The notes beneath the pieces were generated by a model. The model made no database searches and was not told the DNA's origin. It worked only from the letters and a program-made list of their open reading frames with translations. From Agelaius tricolor (Eukaryota > Chordata > Aves > Passeriformes > Icteridae): DNA of 64,000 nt. The stretch is taken from contig JALJCS010000006.1 of assembly GCA_023055355.1 (NCBI GenBank), positions 33,920,501-33,984,500 of the forward strand, read 5' to 3'. This document shows positions 1 to 13,354 of this stretch, piece by piece. Each line of letters begins with the position of its first letter. The stretch's first letter is position 1. A program made the position numbers and the translations under genes.

Positions 1-2341
1 AGGGCAACAGAGACCTCAGCAGTTTTGTCTTGCCTTAAAATCCCCTGGATTTTCCTTTTGTTTTCTTCCTCAGTCCCAAACCTCACTGCCTGTCCTCCTG
101 CAGGGATGGTGCAGGGTGGATAACTTCAATTCTGTTCTTCAACTCTTGTGCTAAGTCAGCATCCCAGCTGCTTGCCTGAAATCCAATGAGTCATTTTCAG
201 CATCACCATCTATTCCCTTTTCTTCTTCCAAATCTGCAGATATATTTGTGCTGCACACCGCAGTGCAGTGGTTTCATAAACCACCTACTTATACGTAGGT
301 GTATATGCACAGGTATTGCAAATATCCCAGTGGCAGCAGCATGGAGCTCAGACAGCTTAATTTTTCTTACCAAGCTGGTCTGCTTCTGCTGCCTGGTTAT
401 ACATTTGGCTGCACCTGTTTAAAGTATCCTGAAAGAATATGTGTATCCAGTACTGTGATGACAACCACCCTCAATGATTTTGTAGCTCACAGAGACTCTT
501 TGATCTAGAAAACAGTATATTTGTAGTTGGCAGCCAATACATTCTTTAAAACCAAATGCTTGTTTAATGAAGGGAAACACACTGTGTGTGTCTTTTGATA
601 TTCTGTATCTGAAGTCATCACTGCTTACAGTACATGGCAGGTTTTGAAAAACAAAACTGCTAAGGTTTTCCTTCTGTGCTATTGCCTACTGGGACTGCAG
701 ATATTATAAAGTTGTCCTTGGAGCAATTAGAGCTGTGGCACTAAAGGAAAAACCTTTGAATCTCTGCTTTATAATTCTTCACAAATATAGTCCATAATTT
801 TACACAGAAGAGACTATATGGCTCCACTAAACCATACTGATAGTGACAATTATGAAAAGCTTTGAGGAATGATTCTGAAAATTTCTGAAGTAAAAAAAAT
901 TCTGGAGGTAAAATAAGATCACAGAGAAACACTGCCCTTTCACAAGAATACTTAAAACTGAAGATGGCATGTCTAGAAGCTAAGTAAATTAAAATTTTAA
1001 AAATGCAAGACAGGAGGAGTGTTAAGAAAATAGGAACTTTGATAACTTGGAGGTAACTCAGTCTTTCAGTTTGGAAGTAAATACATCACTGTGACATAAG
1101 ACTGACTTGCCCAGAGATTTCGAATAGAATTAGCAGCAGTATAATAATTAATACATTGTGGTGATATCTGGATTTCCAAAATATGTTTCAGAGCTTTTTA
1201 CAGCACTCTTGTAGTCACAGCTCCTGGTTTTCTGAGGATGCTGCTATTGATAGGCAAGATGGGTGCTAATGTCTTTACAAACAACTTAATGAGTAAAGGT
1301 CTTTAGGAGAAATGGATGTTAATGTCTTTGAAATGGATGTTAATTGTCTCTACCAACCTCGAGCTACACAAGCTTGTTACAGAGCCCAACCAGTTTGACT
1401 CCTGAACTTTAGGGTAATAGTCAAATGGGTCAGCACAAAGTCTATTGCAGGACCCACATAGCCTGAATTTCCAAATTTCGGAGGAAAATGACATCTTCAA
1501 GGGGGCAATATGTGGCAGGCGGTTCAGGAAAGTTGTACCTTTCTAATATGTCAGCCAATAGGGAAAGGAAAGGGCAACAGGTGAGCAGGAGTTCAGGATA
1601 AAATGAGGCTACTGGGTCCTCCAAAACCTGGAGAAAGAATCCCCATGGGCGTACGTCCCAGTGGACACTCTCCCTTTATTCAAATAAAGTTGCAGGACTC
1701 CTGTCTCTTTTGCAGACACTGGCTTTTCACAGAGTCATTTTCCACACAATATGTACATAGACCTGACATTAGTCTATGCCTAATGCAGGTCACACCACAT
1801 ATATTATCCTGTGATTTGCAGATTTATTCTTCTTATCTTGAAATTATTGAGCTTTTTGTTGCCATTACTCCCAATGAAAAGCTGTTAAGAGCCTCCTAAG
1901 TTTAAAAGTATTTTTCTGATCGCTAGGTTAAATGTGCTCATAATCCATTTATACCATCCTATATTTCATATAAAACCCACTGTCCTTTAGGTTTGGTTTC
2001 TTTCTCCAAAATGTCATTTACCATCTGATTTTTTAATGGTCATTTTCCCTCATTTTTGCAGACTAAGGTAAACAGCACTCTTTCAGTTACATTTCAAAGA
2101 GAGGCTCTGCCCTCTCTTTTGTCATCCAAGTAGTTGTGGTCCAATGTGAATTAATCTCTCCTGAAGAGTGCACAGAGGGAACACAGCATTTTATATAAGA
2201 ATTAATAATTTTTTAAATGGCAGTAACTCAGATATTTACCAGAAACACGTATCTTTTACATTCTTTGTGATATTTGCCTTTTTCACAGCTATGCACATTG
2301 TGCCTCATAGTTTGAGTGGCTAACAGTTTCCAGTGACTGTC

Positions 2342-2369
2342 TTTTTTTTTTTTTTTTTTTTTTTTTTTT
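2342..2369 (+). repeat. Poly-T tract (28 T)
   Basis: An uninterrupted run of 28 T. It could be the tail of a minus-strand retrocopy, but the sequence on its downstream side (the would-be retrocopy body) matches nothing I recognise. Confidence 0.95.
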
Positions 2370-2564
2370 GTATTTTCAGCTCATTTTGAAGATTTTTCTT
2401 GTTGCTTCCCAGCAGCATGACAGAGCATTTGCACTGCAACATTTCATTCCATTTTATTATTCCGCTCATAAACGGCATCCAAATTTTCCAGGTCTGTCTC
2501 CTGGTGTGTTTCTGGGTTCAGTACCCCGTGTATGCAGAAGCACAAAGAGAGGAACATTCACCTT

Positions 2565-2589
2565 GTTTAGCACCCCTCAGGTGCTAAAC
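2565..2589. repeat. Perfect 10-bp inverted repeat
   Basis: GTTTAGCACC, a 5-base loop CCTCA, then the exact complement GGTGCTAAAC. It is a strong cruciform or RNA hairpin candidate within anonymous intergenic DNA. Confidence 0.85.
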
Positions 2590-2807
2590 GCACAGTTTAG
2601 TGCATCATTTAAGTTCATCCGAGGCTGGTAGGTGTGTATAAGCTTTGGCAGCGAGGAGCCTTTATCTTTGCTATTTCTTTAGCTGTAATACACATTTTTA
2701 CCAATTCCCATCTTTAAATTTAGAAAGAACATTTCCGCATTGTATAAATTTTCTTTATAACCATAAAGGTAGAATTACTGATTCTGAAATTATTTTAAAA
2801 TATTTAT

Positions 2808-2861
2808 TTTTAACTACTAGTCTGAAGAAAAACTATTTTAAACTACTACTCTGAAGAAAAC
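2808..2861. repeat. Short imperfect tandem duplication
   Basis: A unit of about 29 bases containing AACTACTAGTCTGAAGAAAA is followed by a copy with AACTACTACTCTGAAGAAAA. It is a minor local duplication. Confidence 0.7.
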
Positions 2862-5800
2862 AATTCCTGTAGTTGTGGAAAACATAGGGAACTTTTCTTT
2901 ATTGTTCCAAGAAATCTGAATTTAACCATATGATTGTAATGAAATGAAGAACTGCAGGATTAAAAGAGATATAGCCTGTTTCATACCCCATCAAAGAAGT
3001 ATGATATTTTAGATCGGATCGAAAATAACAAAGGATATAGCAATGAAGTATGATAAAAATTCAGTCAGGTCAGTGCTTGGTTATGCAATTGCATGTCAGT
3101 GCATCTCTTTTAATACAGGCAGCATGTTTCTTATTATCTAGAAATACGTTATGAAATCTTGAATTTATAAAGTCTGTAAAATTCTTTTTCTATGACCATG
3201 CCTGCTTTGGTGCACCATATGTAATATGAAATTAAAGGTCACCTTGTTTTCCAAGAAAAAATTTGAAACTGGCATGACCTGATCAGTGAAAAATATTTAA
3301 CTAATGCTCTCTAGGTTTATTCTCTCCTAAAAGCTGAAAAATACCAAAGTTGATAAAAACCAAATTTTTTTTTTATCCTAGCGGATGTTATACAGCACTC
3401 AAGCAATTCCTAAAACCCCTATGTTTAGAAGAGCCATCTCTTAATTCAGCAAGCATTACCAAATGCATAATTTTAGCTTTATTTCCCCCCTTCACATTGT
3501 CAAAGATCTGTATGCCCTGGTAGTTATTGCCATGTTTATTGATAAAAAAATCTCTAAATAACATCTAAACATGATATAAACAACACATAGGGGAAGAAAT
3601 TACAGTAATTGACACGACAGATGGACAGATAGCATTTTGATCTTCTAGTTACCTGCTGCCAAAGTCAATCCAAACAACATTACTCTAAACCACTATGAGG
3701 CATAAGGGAGTGAGAAAATAAGTTCATCTGTTAGCTGACCTAATGGAATCTCCTTTCCTGGTGATTTGTATTTCACATCCGTTTGGTTTGGTCATGCACC
3801 TCCTCCTCCTCCAAGTCTCCTCTCACCTCCCCTCCATTCTCTCTGCTCTTCCTTTGCAGTCCCTGGGGATGTGGGATGAGCTTGGCTTGACTGATTGTGA
3901 TCTAACCAGACTCTGGGCTCATGCTGAGTGAGGGCACTAATTAAGGTGCCCCTTTTTATTGAGCTCTTCTGTCCAGCTGCTGATTGTCAGAAAATTCGCC
4001 AGAATTTACTATGTCTGAGATCTCTGTCCATCTGCCAGATTGGTCTGAAATGGACCAATGGTTTCCATCATTATCAGGAGTCAGTGGAGATACAGGGTGG
4101 CCACAGAAGCCTTGTTTCCTTAGGATAGCCACTTCAAAATCACCTGAAAATAAAGTAACTTAAATGAAACATTTTGTTTGTTTCAATTAAATAAATACAT
4201 ACCTGCAGGAATGGGTGTGACCTGGGACAGACAATTCCTCTCTAAAATTTTGACAAAACTAAGCAAAATAACCTGGTTTGGAAGTAGACATGGCAATTCC
4301 TAGTCTTGCACTTCTCTATTGAAAGCTTGCCGTTTGAAACACACCCCTCCTCCTACTCCCCCCAAAACCCAGTAAACTTCTTGCATTTAGTCCACAAGGA
4401 CAGCTCATCAGAGAATTACAATAACATTCATTGTAGTCCTTATAATTCAGCTGTCTGTATTTCCACTGGAAAATTAGTTCTATCCATCAATTCTACCCTT
4501 TGTAAATTTACCTGCTTTTCATGTAATATTTTCGTTTTCCTTTACACCTGTTGTCTTCATTAACATATGCAGAACAGTCTTCCATCCATAATGGAGCAGG
4601 CTGGGTCATGGCATTTACTAATCTTACAGAAGAACCTCAGTACTGCAATTTTCCTTCGTAGAATCAAGAAACATCTGGGGAAATCACTGTGCTGCTGCAG
4701 TTTGGGTGCTGGACAGAAGAGGGTGCCCTTCAGATAGCCTGAGACAGAAAAGAAAAGACCTTGGCTGGCTGTGGGCACTGGAAGCAGCCGGAGGGCGGCA
4801 AGTTCCCAATGCGCGAGAAGTTTCCAGCGCAGCGAGGCTGTGGAAGCCCAGGCAGCCTGCACTGTTCGCCTGGAGCAGCCCTCGCTCACACCCTCCTAAA
4901 GCTGTTTGGACACTTAATTAAGGCTGCATGAAGAGCAGAAGTGGGAAGTTACTTGTCCCTGGACTGAGTATAGCGTGCTATGAACGAGTGATGCTGGTTT
5001 TACTTCTGCTGCATTCAGAAAGTGGCTGTGAGTTTATAGATTTAATGTTGGAGATGTGTGCCGGCGTTCTGTTCAAATCAATCTTTTCCGAGGCTGTCAC
5101 TTTATCGAGACTGAATCTCATAAACCACCTGAGGGAACAAATCCTGTGCTTGGCTGCCTCTTTGCAAATGTGATTTTTGACTCATACTGCTGGCATCCCT
5201 GACCTGTTATACTCCTACAGGGGGTAAGTTTGTTGGCTACACTGAACAAGCAGAAATGCTTCCACATTGTTAAACATTCCCATAACAGTGATTCAGTTTT
5301 AATCAATTACATGAGGTAGTTCAGAGAGCAGTTACAGCTGTGTGAAGCATTATTCAGAGTTAGAATTTGACTTCATGTGATAACCAGGCAATATACTCTG
5401 TCAGCTGTCAATTTCTGTAGGAATGAGGCATTGTCAGCAGTTAAAGATCTGTTCTGAAGGTTTCTATCAAACAAATAATATCTTTTTAGTCGGTATTTTC
5501 ACAATTTTTTACAAGGAATAAAGAAAATGTTGTCCTTAGTTAGATCTAGAGACGCTAAATAAAGTTGTGATGATTGCAAGACAACCATGTCTACACAGGC
5601 TTAATGCAAGTGTTCAAGGTGCAAAATTGTATTAAAATCTTGATTTGCATTGTGTTTTTCAAAATTAACAAAGCCCTCACAGTCCTGAAATGATGCTCAT
5701 TGGATCACTTTGGTGTTTAAAATATATGCCATATATTTGAATATTTTAAAATGAAGTAATGATTAGTGGTTTTAGTTAGAAGCCTGAAATCCAGTGTTAG

Positions 5801-8800
5801 CTGATGAGTTGTGAAACAAAGAGAACATTTACAGGACATTGCAATATATCAGCTTAGTAGAATTGAAATTTCAAATGCCACTTCAGATAAAATTGTCCTT
5901 TCAGGGGAACATACTTTCTTCACTAGAACTGGACCAGGTTCAGCATAGAATGCTATAATTATGCAAGCCCCATCACTAAACTCATTACAAGTAATTCAGT
6001 CTTCCTTAATTCTTCTATCATAATATGAAAACTTCATTCCAAACTATGTCCATCAGTAAAACTGTTGAAAGCATGAAATCTAAAATGTCCTGAACAAACG
6101 TAGTGCAGATTCATTTTGCATTGGTGAAAATCATAGTTATAAGTGACCAGAGTTTAAAATGACGTGCTACTTTACCTTTCCTGAATGAGGTAGAAATAGC
6201 TGGAGATAGTAGTCACATTTACCCAAATACTTGAGGTCAATCATTATGGGTTCTTCAAGAAGATTTATAGAAGCCAAGGAAAAAGTATTTCATCCATGAG
6301 AGGAAATACTGACTTGTCACTAAAAGTGACACCCCATCTTTTGGCCATGAATTCAGATCCATTGGATCATGTTCCTTTGCCTGTTATTGTACAGTTAACA
6401 CTGAAAAGACTTAGAGAAATGTGAAGTACTGTTATTTTCTTTATATATGTCATAGAAGACAAACCAAGAGATTAAAAATGTGATGTTTGACTTCTTGTTT
6501 TGCTAATTTTTATCTTCCCTGAATACTCTGAACACACAGAAGTACTGTCTTCTACTATGGAAGCATTTGAACAAGTTGGGTAAGTCTTTGCTGCTGTTTC
6601 AGAAGAGTAATATAAAGGTGCTTGTTTAGTCTGTGTTTTAGAGCAGAAATTACATGGCATCCTGACAGCAAAACAGACAATAATCATAACAAATTTAATT
6701 TATCTCTGCTATGCTTTGAGCTGGACTGAAATTTCCTGCAAGACAAACAAATAACTCATAAATGTATCATTCTGGAGGAATTAGAGACAAAATCAATACA
6801 CTTTGTTCATGATGCACACCAGTGAGTTGTCATAACACTGATTATAAATTCTCCATCAGTAGTGAGGGCTGGATGTTCCAACTGCTCCCATAGTTTTTCT
6901 TACTTGACAAAACAAGCATGAGTTGGTACCAGCTGATGCCATCTAGGTTCTTACTTGAGAAGCTGACAGTCTACACTATAGACTTTGTTGCTCATTTACC
7001 ATTGACAAGTTAAGTTTTTGTAATAATGGATTTCTTCAGTAAATGTCCAGAGTTTAAATGGCCTCTATCACAGGTCCATCTGCTTTGGTCATGACTTTCC
7101 ATTTACTCATTTCAGCAGAGAAAGAAGCTCAGAAAACTACACACCATCAGAGATTTGGAGGCATGGTGGGGATGGGGAAGTAATGTGTGTTGGGAGCTCA
7201 GACTTTAACTACAAGTTACTTCTTGCAGACACAGCACGGGCAGCTCTGCTGCTTTCTGAGTGAAGGATGGACTAGATGGAGAAGAGTAATTGTAGCATTT
7301 GAGGATCCATAATAGACCAGGACTCGCTGATTCCACTGCTTGTTGAATGACAAAGTACCAAATTACACAGAGGCAGTCGTAATGGCGAGACAGGTCTGAG
7401 GCCAAGCCGCAAATTCAAATCAGAAAGCAATCACAGGATTAGCAAAGAAAATAACCAGGCACAGCCATATTCATAATGCAGCACAGGAAAGGACTGATAG
7501 CAGGGCCCTGAGCTCAAATACAACCTCTGAGTCAAGGGCAGAGGCCCCAGATAACATATCTCACAGCTCTTTATCACACTATACTTTTAGAAGCAGTCTG
7601 ATTCAAAGTTACACAACTCCACTGTATGGAAGCTGACATCGAAGAGTGGTAGGCAGACTCCTGGGTAGGGGATGAATGGAAAGAGATTATAGTGTGGATG
7701 TGCACTTGAGGCCTGACATTACACGGTGGAGTAGCTTTAAAGACACAGGGTTCTTGGTTTGGGATTTTTTTTAACATTGGGCTCGCACTCCTAAATCTGA
7801 TGTTTTTGGAGAAAAGATTTACAAAAGGCTGAATTCTCTTATTCAAGCGAGTGATCGTCTGTGGTTTCACACATGCAGATAAAGCTGGCTCATATCCTAG
7901 TAAGACTTTCAGGATGTTTAGCGATCACCGCCATACCTAGCTTAGAGTCTGTAGCTCCCGAATTGATGGCCTGCTGTTTGCAAGACAAAGACCATCTGGT
8001 TATCAGCTAATCTAGCTAAAGCCACACCAGGAAAAACGGAAAGGGTTGCTTTCACCAAAAGCAAGCTGGTGGGGGGAGATTTTTGGAGTAAATGTGGTAC
8101 CAAGTGCAGATGCTTGGACAGAAGCAGGGGTGTATGAGTGCCCTTGATGTGTAACAAGCTGCTAGTTCATCATTGAACGTTCCTGGAGAGAAGGGTCATT
8201 ATGTAGAAAATTGAGTTGCAACACACTTTAATTTGAAAGAGAACTAGTTTACTACCGAAATAATTTTCTCCTGAGCTTTATGCTTTATGCGATGTTGTAG
8301 GGAAGGAATATCTTGGCAATAGGGGACATCTTGTTGCATTCCATCCTTGATAAGAGGCTATTACTGCTCAAGTGAAGACTAGAAGACACACAAGGAGATG
8401 TCTTCTGAACAATTCTTTGAATTGTTTTGGAAAAGGATTAGATATTTGAAAGATATTACAAAATGTTTGTCTTTTCTGACCTCTACTAATCCAACCTAAT
8501 TGAAAATTTGTTTGAAGGTTGGAAAAAAGCCTTATTTTTACAAAAAACCCCATTATCTGCAATGTTACATCAGCTCAGCAACCATAAACTGTAACACACA
8601 TTTTTATTTATTACTCTGAGTATATTCAAGCTGCTGGAAGAAATTAAGAAAGTGCTGGATAGTTATATTAAAGTCAATAGGAATCTTCAGTTTCATTGTC
8701 ATTGTGATTTAAACTGTCAGTAAAATGGAGCAGTTATATTGAATGTGAAACAAGGTTTATGAGAATGCATGTCTGTGCCTTGTTTTATACTCCCTGGTTC

Positions 8801-9655
8801 ATGTTTCTCTCACTGTATTAGGTTACTCCACCCTCTCACCTCTCTGTATCAGCAATAATATGATTAGCATATCAGCAGAGGGAATTTTCAGAGAAAAACA
8901 GCATGTCCTTGTTTTGAATAGTGATAGATTAGAAGTTTTCTCAGACTGTGGTGGGATTCTTAGATTATTTAGTGTCAGACATAGCTAATAATATTTTATA
9001 AAAGACATACATAGTTAGGTATTTGTTTTCCAGGACTGCTTCAGTGGTGGGTGTTTATCTTCATTCTGTCACAAACTGTTCGCCTGTGTCCATCGCTCCA
9101 CATTACACATCCACATTGCTCCCATCGCTCCTTAGAAGGAGCTCAATAATGTCAAACCAGATACAGTTATAATGAATATATAATTTCGCATGAGTAATTA
9201 ATTCTGCCTTTACCGTATTTATCTTGCTTTGGTTTGAGTTTTTCCAACTACGTTTTCCATTAGTTTACTGTCTACTTCTGCTAGGTGACAGATGGGATAG
9301 GATGATACCAAGCTTGTCCCTGCACTGTGGATTTGTGGGGGCTACAGTAGGGTGTATCTGCTGTAGTTTTCTGCTTCATTCCTGGCTCTGTGTCAGTTGT
9401 GCACAGTGCTCACACGTTGCTTCATACCCAGATTCTCTCTTGGATGAAAGGAGTTGTTGGTTCCCCGTGGGGGAAAACTCGGGTGTGCCTGGAGGCTTCA
9501 GCTCAGTTACTGTCCTAGGTGGCAGTAGAGACTGCACTAATTTGGCTCTTTGCCCTCTCCTTAGCCCTCCATTGCTGTCCCATCTCAACCCCTACGCGCC
9601 CTCACGGTGCGCAGCACATGCCCTCAGCATCATGTTACAATAACACTGTCTTCAC

Positions 9656-9675
9656 TTTTTTTTTTTTTTTTTTTT
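9656..9675 (+). repeat. Poly-T tract (20 T)
   Basis: A run of 20 T in intergenic DNA directly after a moderately GC-rich segment. No associated retrocopy was recognised. Confidence 0.95.
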
Positions 9676-11484
9676 GGTCACTTGGAATGGAAAAAGATAG
9701 GGGTTAAAAAAATGTTTTAGGATGGCAAGGACAACAGGGGACGTCTGAAATGGGATCTTTGTGCATGAGCACAGCCACCTCTGTTTCTTGGAGCCTGTGT
9801 GTGAGTGGCTGGGAGGCTACCCGGGCACCACACGCTTGGAGGAGTGCATGTTGCCTTTGAGACAAATTCCCTTCTTTGACAACCAAACATTTCTACTGAC
9901 GTGAATAGTCTGCTTTAAATGCATTTGGAGATGGATGTGGCCACAATGTAGTCAGAGGAGGAAAGGGATTTTTGCAGTTATGCTGTCACAGTGAGCTGGG
10001 ACATGCACAGGGCAATGAGGGCTGTGCAGGTGAAGATAGATCTTGCCCTGACCTTCTCTCTGGCTGCCTTTTTATAATGCTGTTTGGATCAGCAAAAATG
10101 AAGTTTTACACTCTATCTTTCACTTAGTTGTGGTTAGCAGTGAACAAAGAGTTCTTTTAAAAAAGGTAATTGCATTTTCCTGTCTATAATTCCTTCTCCC
10201 TAGTGAGTGAACAGACGTGTGACAGGGACATACCTTGAGTGACAAACATTGATCTCTGGAGGCATTGATCTCTGGATGGGCAGTTCTCTATTTCTAATTA
10301 ATGACATTCTTCTTCTTGCAAGCTTTGAAAAGTAAGTCTTTGGCAAAATGATTTTTTTCAATTATGTTTAACTTTGTGAATAATGCCTCCCCTATTGAAA
10401 AACTATGGCTATGCTCATAATGTGTAAGGCTGTTCAACCAGAAAAGCGTGCTACATCAGGTGGAGATGAATGCCATTATTACTTTTATAAGATAATAGAG
10501 CCCTGAGTTTTTCTAGCTCTGTGCATTAGCCTGAAATGAACTTTCTTGCTCAGTGGTTTCATTTGTATCATCATTTTCAGTCACTAAACCATAACAAATA
10601 CACACTCCAATTCCCCAATCAGTTTTGAGCACTTCCTGAATTAAAAAAAGACTTCATGTTTCATTTCTCAACTATTATCTGCCTGCATTTAAACTACTGG
10701 CTTATTTTATGTATTAGCTATTAAGACTTTAGTCAGTTTTGATGCTTTTTGATATATTTTCAGGCTTTTCTCCCATCAGGGTTCTTTTCCTTTCTCTGAT
10801 ATCCGCAGGGACACTCTCAGCCCTGGCAAATTGCTGCCCCTGTTAAGGCTTGATCAACATGTAGTTATATCAATATGAGAAGAATGTGAGGTTGGGTTGC
10901 AATTTCTTTTCCAGTGGAGCTGTGTTATCAGTTCCTCACATGCACCCTTTATAGACAGACTGACTGCTACAGCTTATCCTGCTGTTCTGTGAGGGAATAA
11001 ACTCTTAGAAGGTGAGGACCAGAGGTGGCTCAAGCTACTCATATTTTCCTGACTTCTGTAGAGTAATATTGTGTAGTTTTGGTGTGTAAACATGTTGCCC
11101 TAAGCCAAAAGCTTAAAACCTGATCCTGTCTCATTGTGTTTCTCCACCGCTTTCCTTCACCCCTCTCTCAGGCCACGTGTACAAAGTGCGCAGATCGCAG
11201 CATGCCGCGTGTCGGGTGTCTCTGACAGCTGGCAACACACTTGCAAGGCATGCATAGCACCAATATTTTCAAATGCAAGAGAGAGCCCAAAGACTTCAAA
11301 GGTTTCGTAAGGTTTGCTCATAAATTCTGTTTTACTCCAGGTGGTGTTTCCATGTGCTTAAAAGTCTAAAAAAAGTAATCCTTGTTTTCAAAGTGAATAG
11401 ATGATCAATGCTGAGAGGCAGACACTGCACTGACCACATACCAGTGCTTTTTGAAGTACTGAAGAGCATTCTGGGGGCTACTGC

Positions 11485-11507
11485 TTTTTTTTTTATTTTT
11501 TTTTTTT
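11485..11507 (+). repeat. Interrupted poly-T tract
   Basis: Ten T, one A, then twelve T. Confidence 0.9.
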
Positions 11508-13336
11508 CCCCTCAAAGCATAAACCATAGTTTCTGTGTTAATTTTAAATACAATTTGTTGTGCTATTAATGAAGATTTTTTTTTATCAGAAAATCTCTGT
11601 GAGAAGAGTTAACTGGAATGAAAGCAAGTAAACCTGACAAGGTAAATTCTGGAAACTATATACTTCCCATTCTTCTTTTTATTGAAAACAATGCCCGTTC
11701 TTTCTTGCATTTCACTATTGTATAGTAATGGGTTTTTTCATATTGCAAGTTATTTTTCAGTATTTTCAACTATTGTTTTATGTATCCTTTAAAAATAACA
11801 TTGTTTCAGTTATTTATGTGATGATTTCTCTGATGGCAGTAAACGGAAATCCCAGCTGAGTTTCTGTCTTCGATATGCTAATTACTAGAAAAAGTAAAAT
11901 CAGATGGTTTTATCTTGCAGTGTACTATCTACTTTAACTATTTCATACTCTCCCTCTAAAAGTGTTTACAACTTACTGAACAAATTGTACCTTGATCTGG
12001 GGAAGTTGTTGCAACATACAAATAACATATATTCTTTTCCCTAAGTATTCAATATTTAATATTGCCTATAATTTCAAAAGTCTCTTGCTTTAACTGTAGC
12101 TATCTGAAGTTCAAACTGTTGAAAAATAAAATTTAGATTAAGTGAGATAGAAGGTTTTGGATAATAATCAGGTGTTTAGTTTTGTTATTCAATCAGGGCA
12201 TGACAGGTATATGCATTTATTGATGTAATACTGCTGACTAGGGGAGTCAATGCATACAGAAAGACCACTGGAAGCAGCAGTTGCACTGTCAACAGATTAA
12301 ATAAAGGAACAATTTTTTGTATATTTCTATTAATTGACTAATAATAATTTTGCTTAGAAGGATTTTAATTATACTTAGTGTCCTTATTTTGTACTTACAC
12401 AGACTAAATGTTCATGATTTGGCAGTAAAATATGGTTAGAGACAAAAGAAAATGGGAGAATAGCAGAAAAGGCATTCGAAAGGAGTGGTAAGTAACCTAG
12501 AGTAAAGACATGATGCTTGTGTAATTCTCATAGTAAAATTTTGAATGTGATGTACGACTAACTAGATTTTCACTACAGAATTTCTGGGATGTTTGTTGAG
12601 GTTTTTTGTACAAAATATATATCAGCCAATATATATACTCAGAGGTTATCTTGATTTTAGTCAAGTATGCGACACCCAAAAGCTAAAGTTGTGTGTCCAA
12701 AATCAGCTCTATTGCTCTATAGAACACCTTCTGCTTTGGGCAAGAAAATATTTGACTACACCTAGGTTACACAGTCAATTACCAGGCTGCCAAGCCTTGC
12801 ATCCTGGTGCTTGTCTTTTACTGAAAGCAGTAGTATTTCTGCAGATCGTGTGCCCTGAAAGAGTTGTTTTAATAATTTGTTTCAGAAATAAAAAAGGCAA
12901 AAATCAATTAAAAAACCACACACTGAGTGAAATATATTTCTATTTATTCACTGGTTTTAATTGAACTCTGGGACAGAAGAACAACACATATTAAGAAATG
13001 ATACTAATGAATGGATATAAATCAGTATGAGAGAGAACAATTCTTGTGACTGATCTAAGGCAGAAGATCCATTTTGTAGCTATGGATGGGGTACAGAGAT
13101 CCTATTAAAAAAGCCCAGATTGTGACTGGGATGCCACAGGGAGAGACATTTCTATCAGACAAGAAAATGAATCTTGTAGGCAGTTCCAAACCATGCACAG
13201 TCTGGATGATACAGCAGAGAATAACCCTTCCCAGGACTCTTGGAGAGCAGGGCAGCATAACCCGAGCAGGCTGTCATTCTCCAAGCAAATAGAAAGTGCT
13301 TTGTTAATTATAAGTAGGAGTCGAGTGCACCAGTCA

Positions 13337-13354
13337 CTGCTGCAGCTGCAGCAG
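13337..13354. repeat. 18-bp perfect palindrome (CTG/CAG)
   Basis: CTGCTGCAGCTGCAGCAG is its own reverse complement and is centred on a CAGCTG E-box. A TTATCT (GATA-type) site follows at 13360-13365. Confidence 0.8.

Larger units (their letters stand above)
1..9655. other. Intergenic DNA, no supported gene
   Basis: The stretch is AT-rich with open frames no longer than about 140 codons, none with recognisable domains or flanking splice-site structure. A segment at about 4780-5210 keeps several CpGs and carries homeobox-like and AP-1 sites; it is treated as a possible regulatory element in the findings. Apart from the poly-T tract, hairpin and short duplication listed, I see nothing. Confidence 0.6.

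Noticed and set aside
9224..9643. A 139-codon plus-strand frame rich in Cys and Leu
   Set aside because: No signal or domain pattern fits a known secreted protein, and an opposite-strand frame overlaps it; likely chance.
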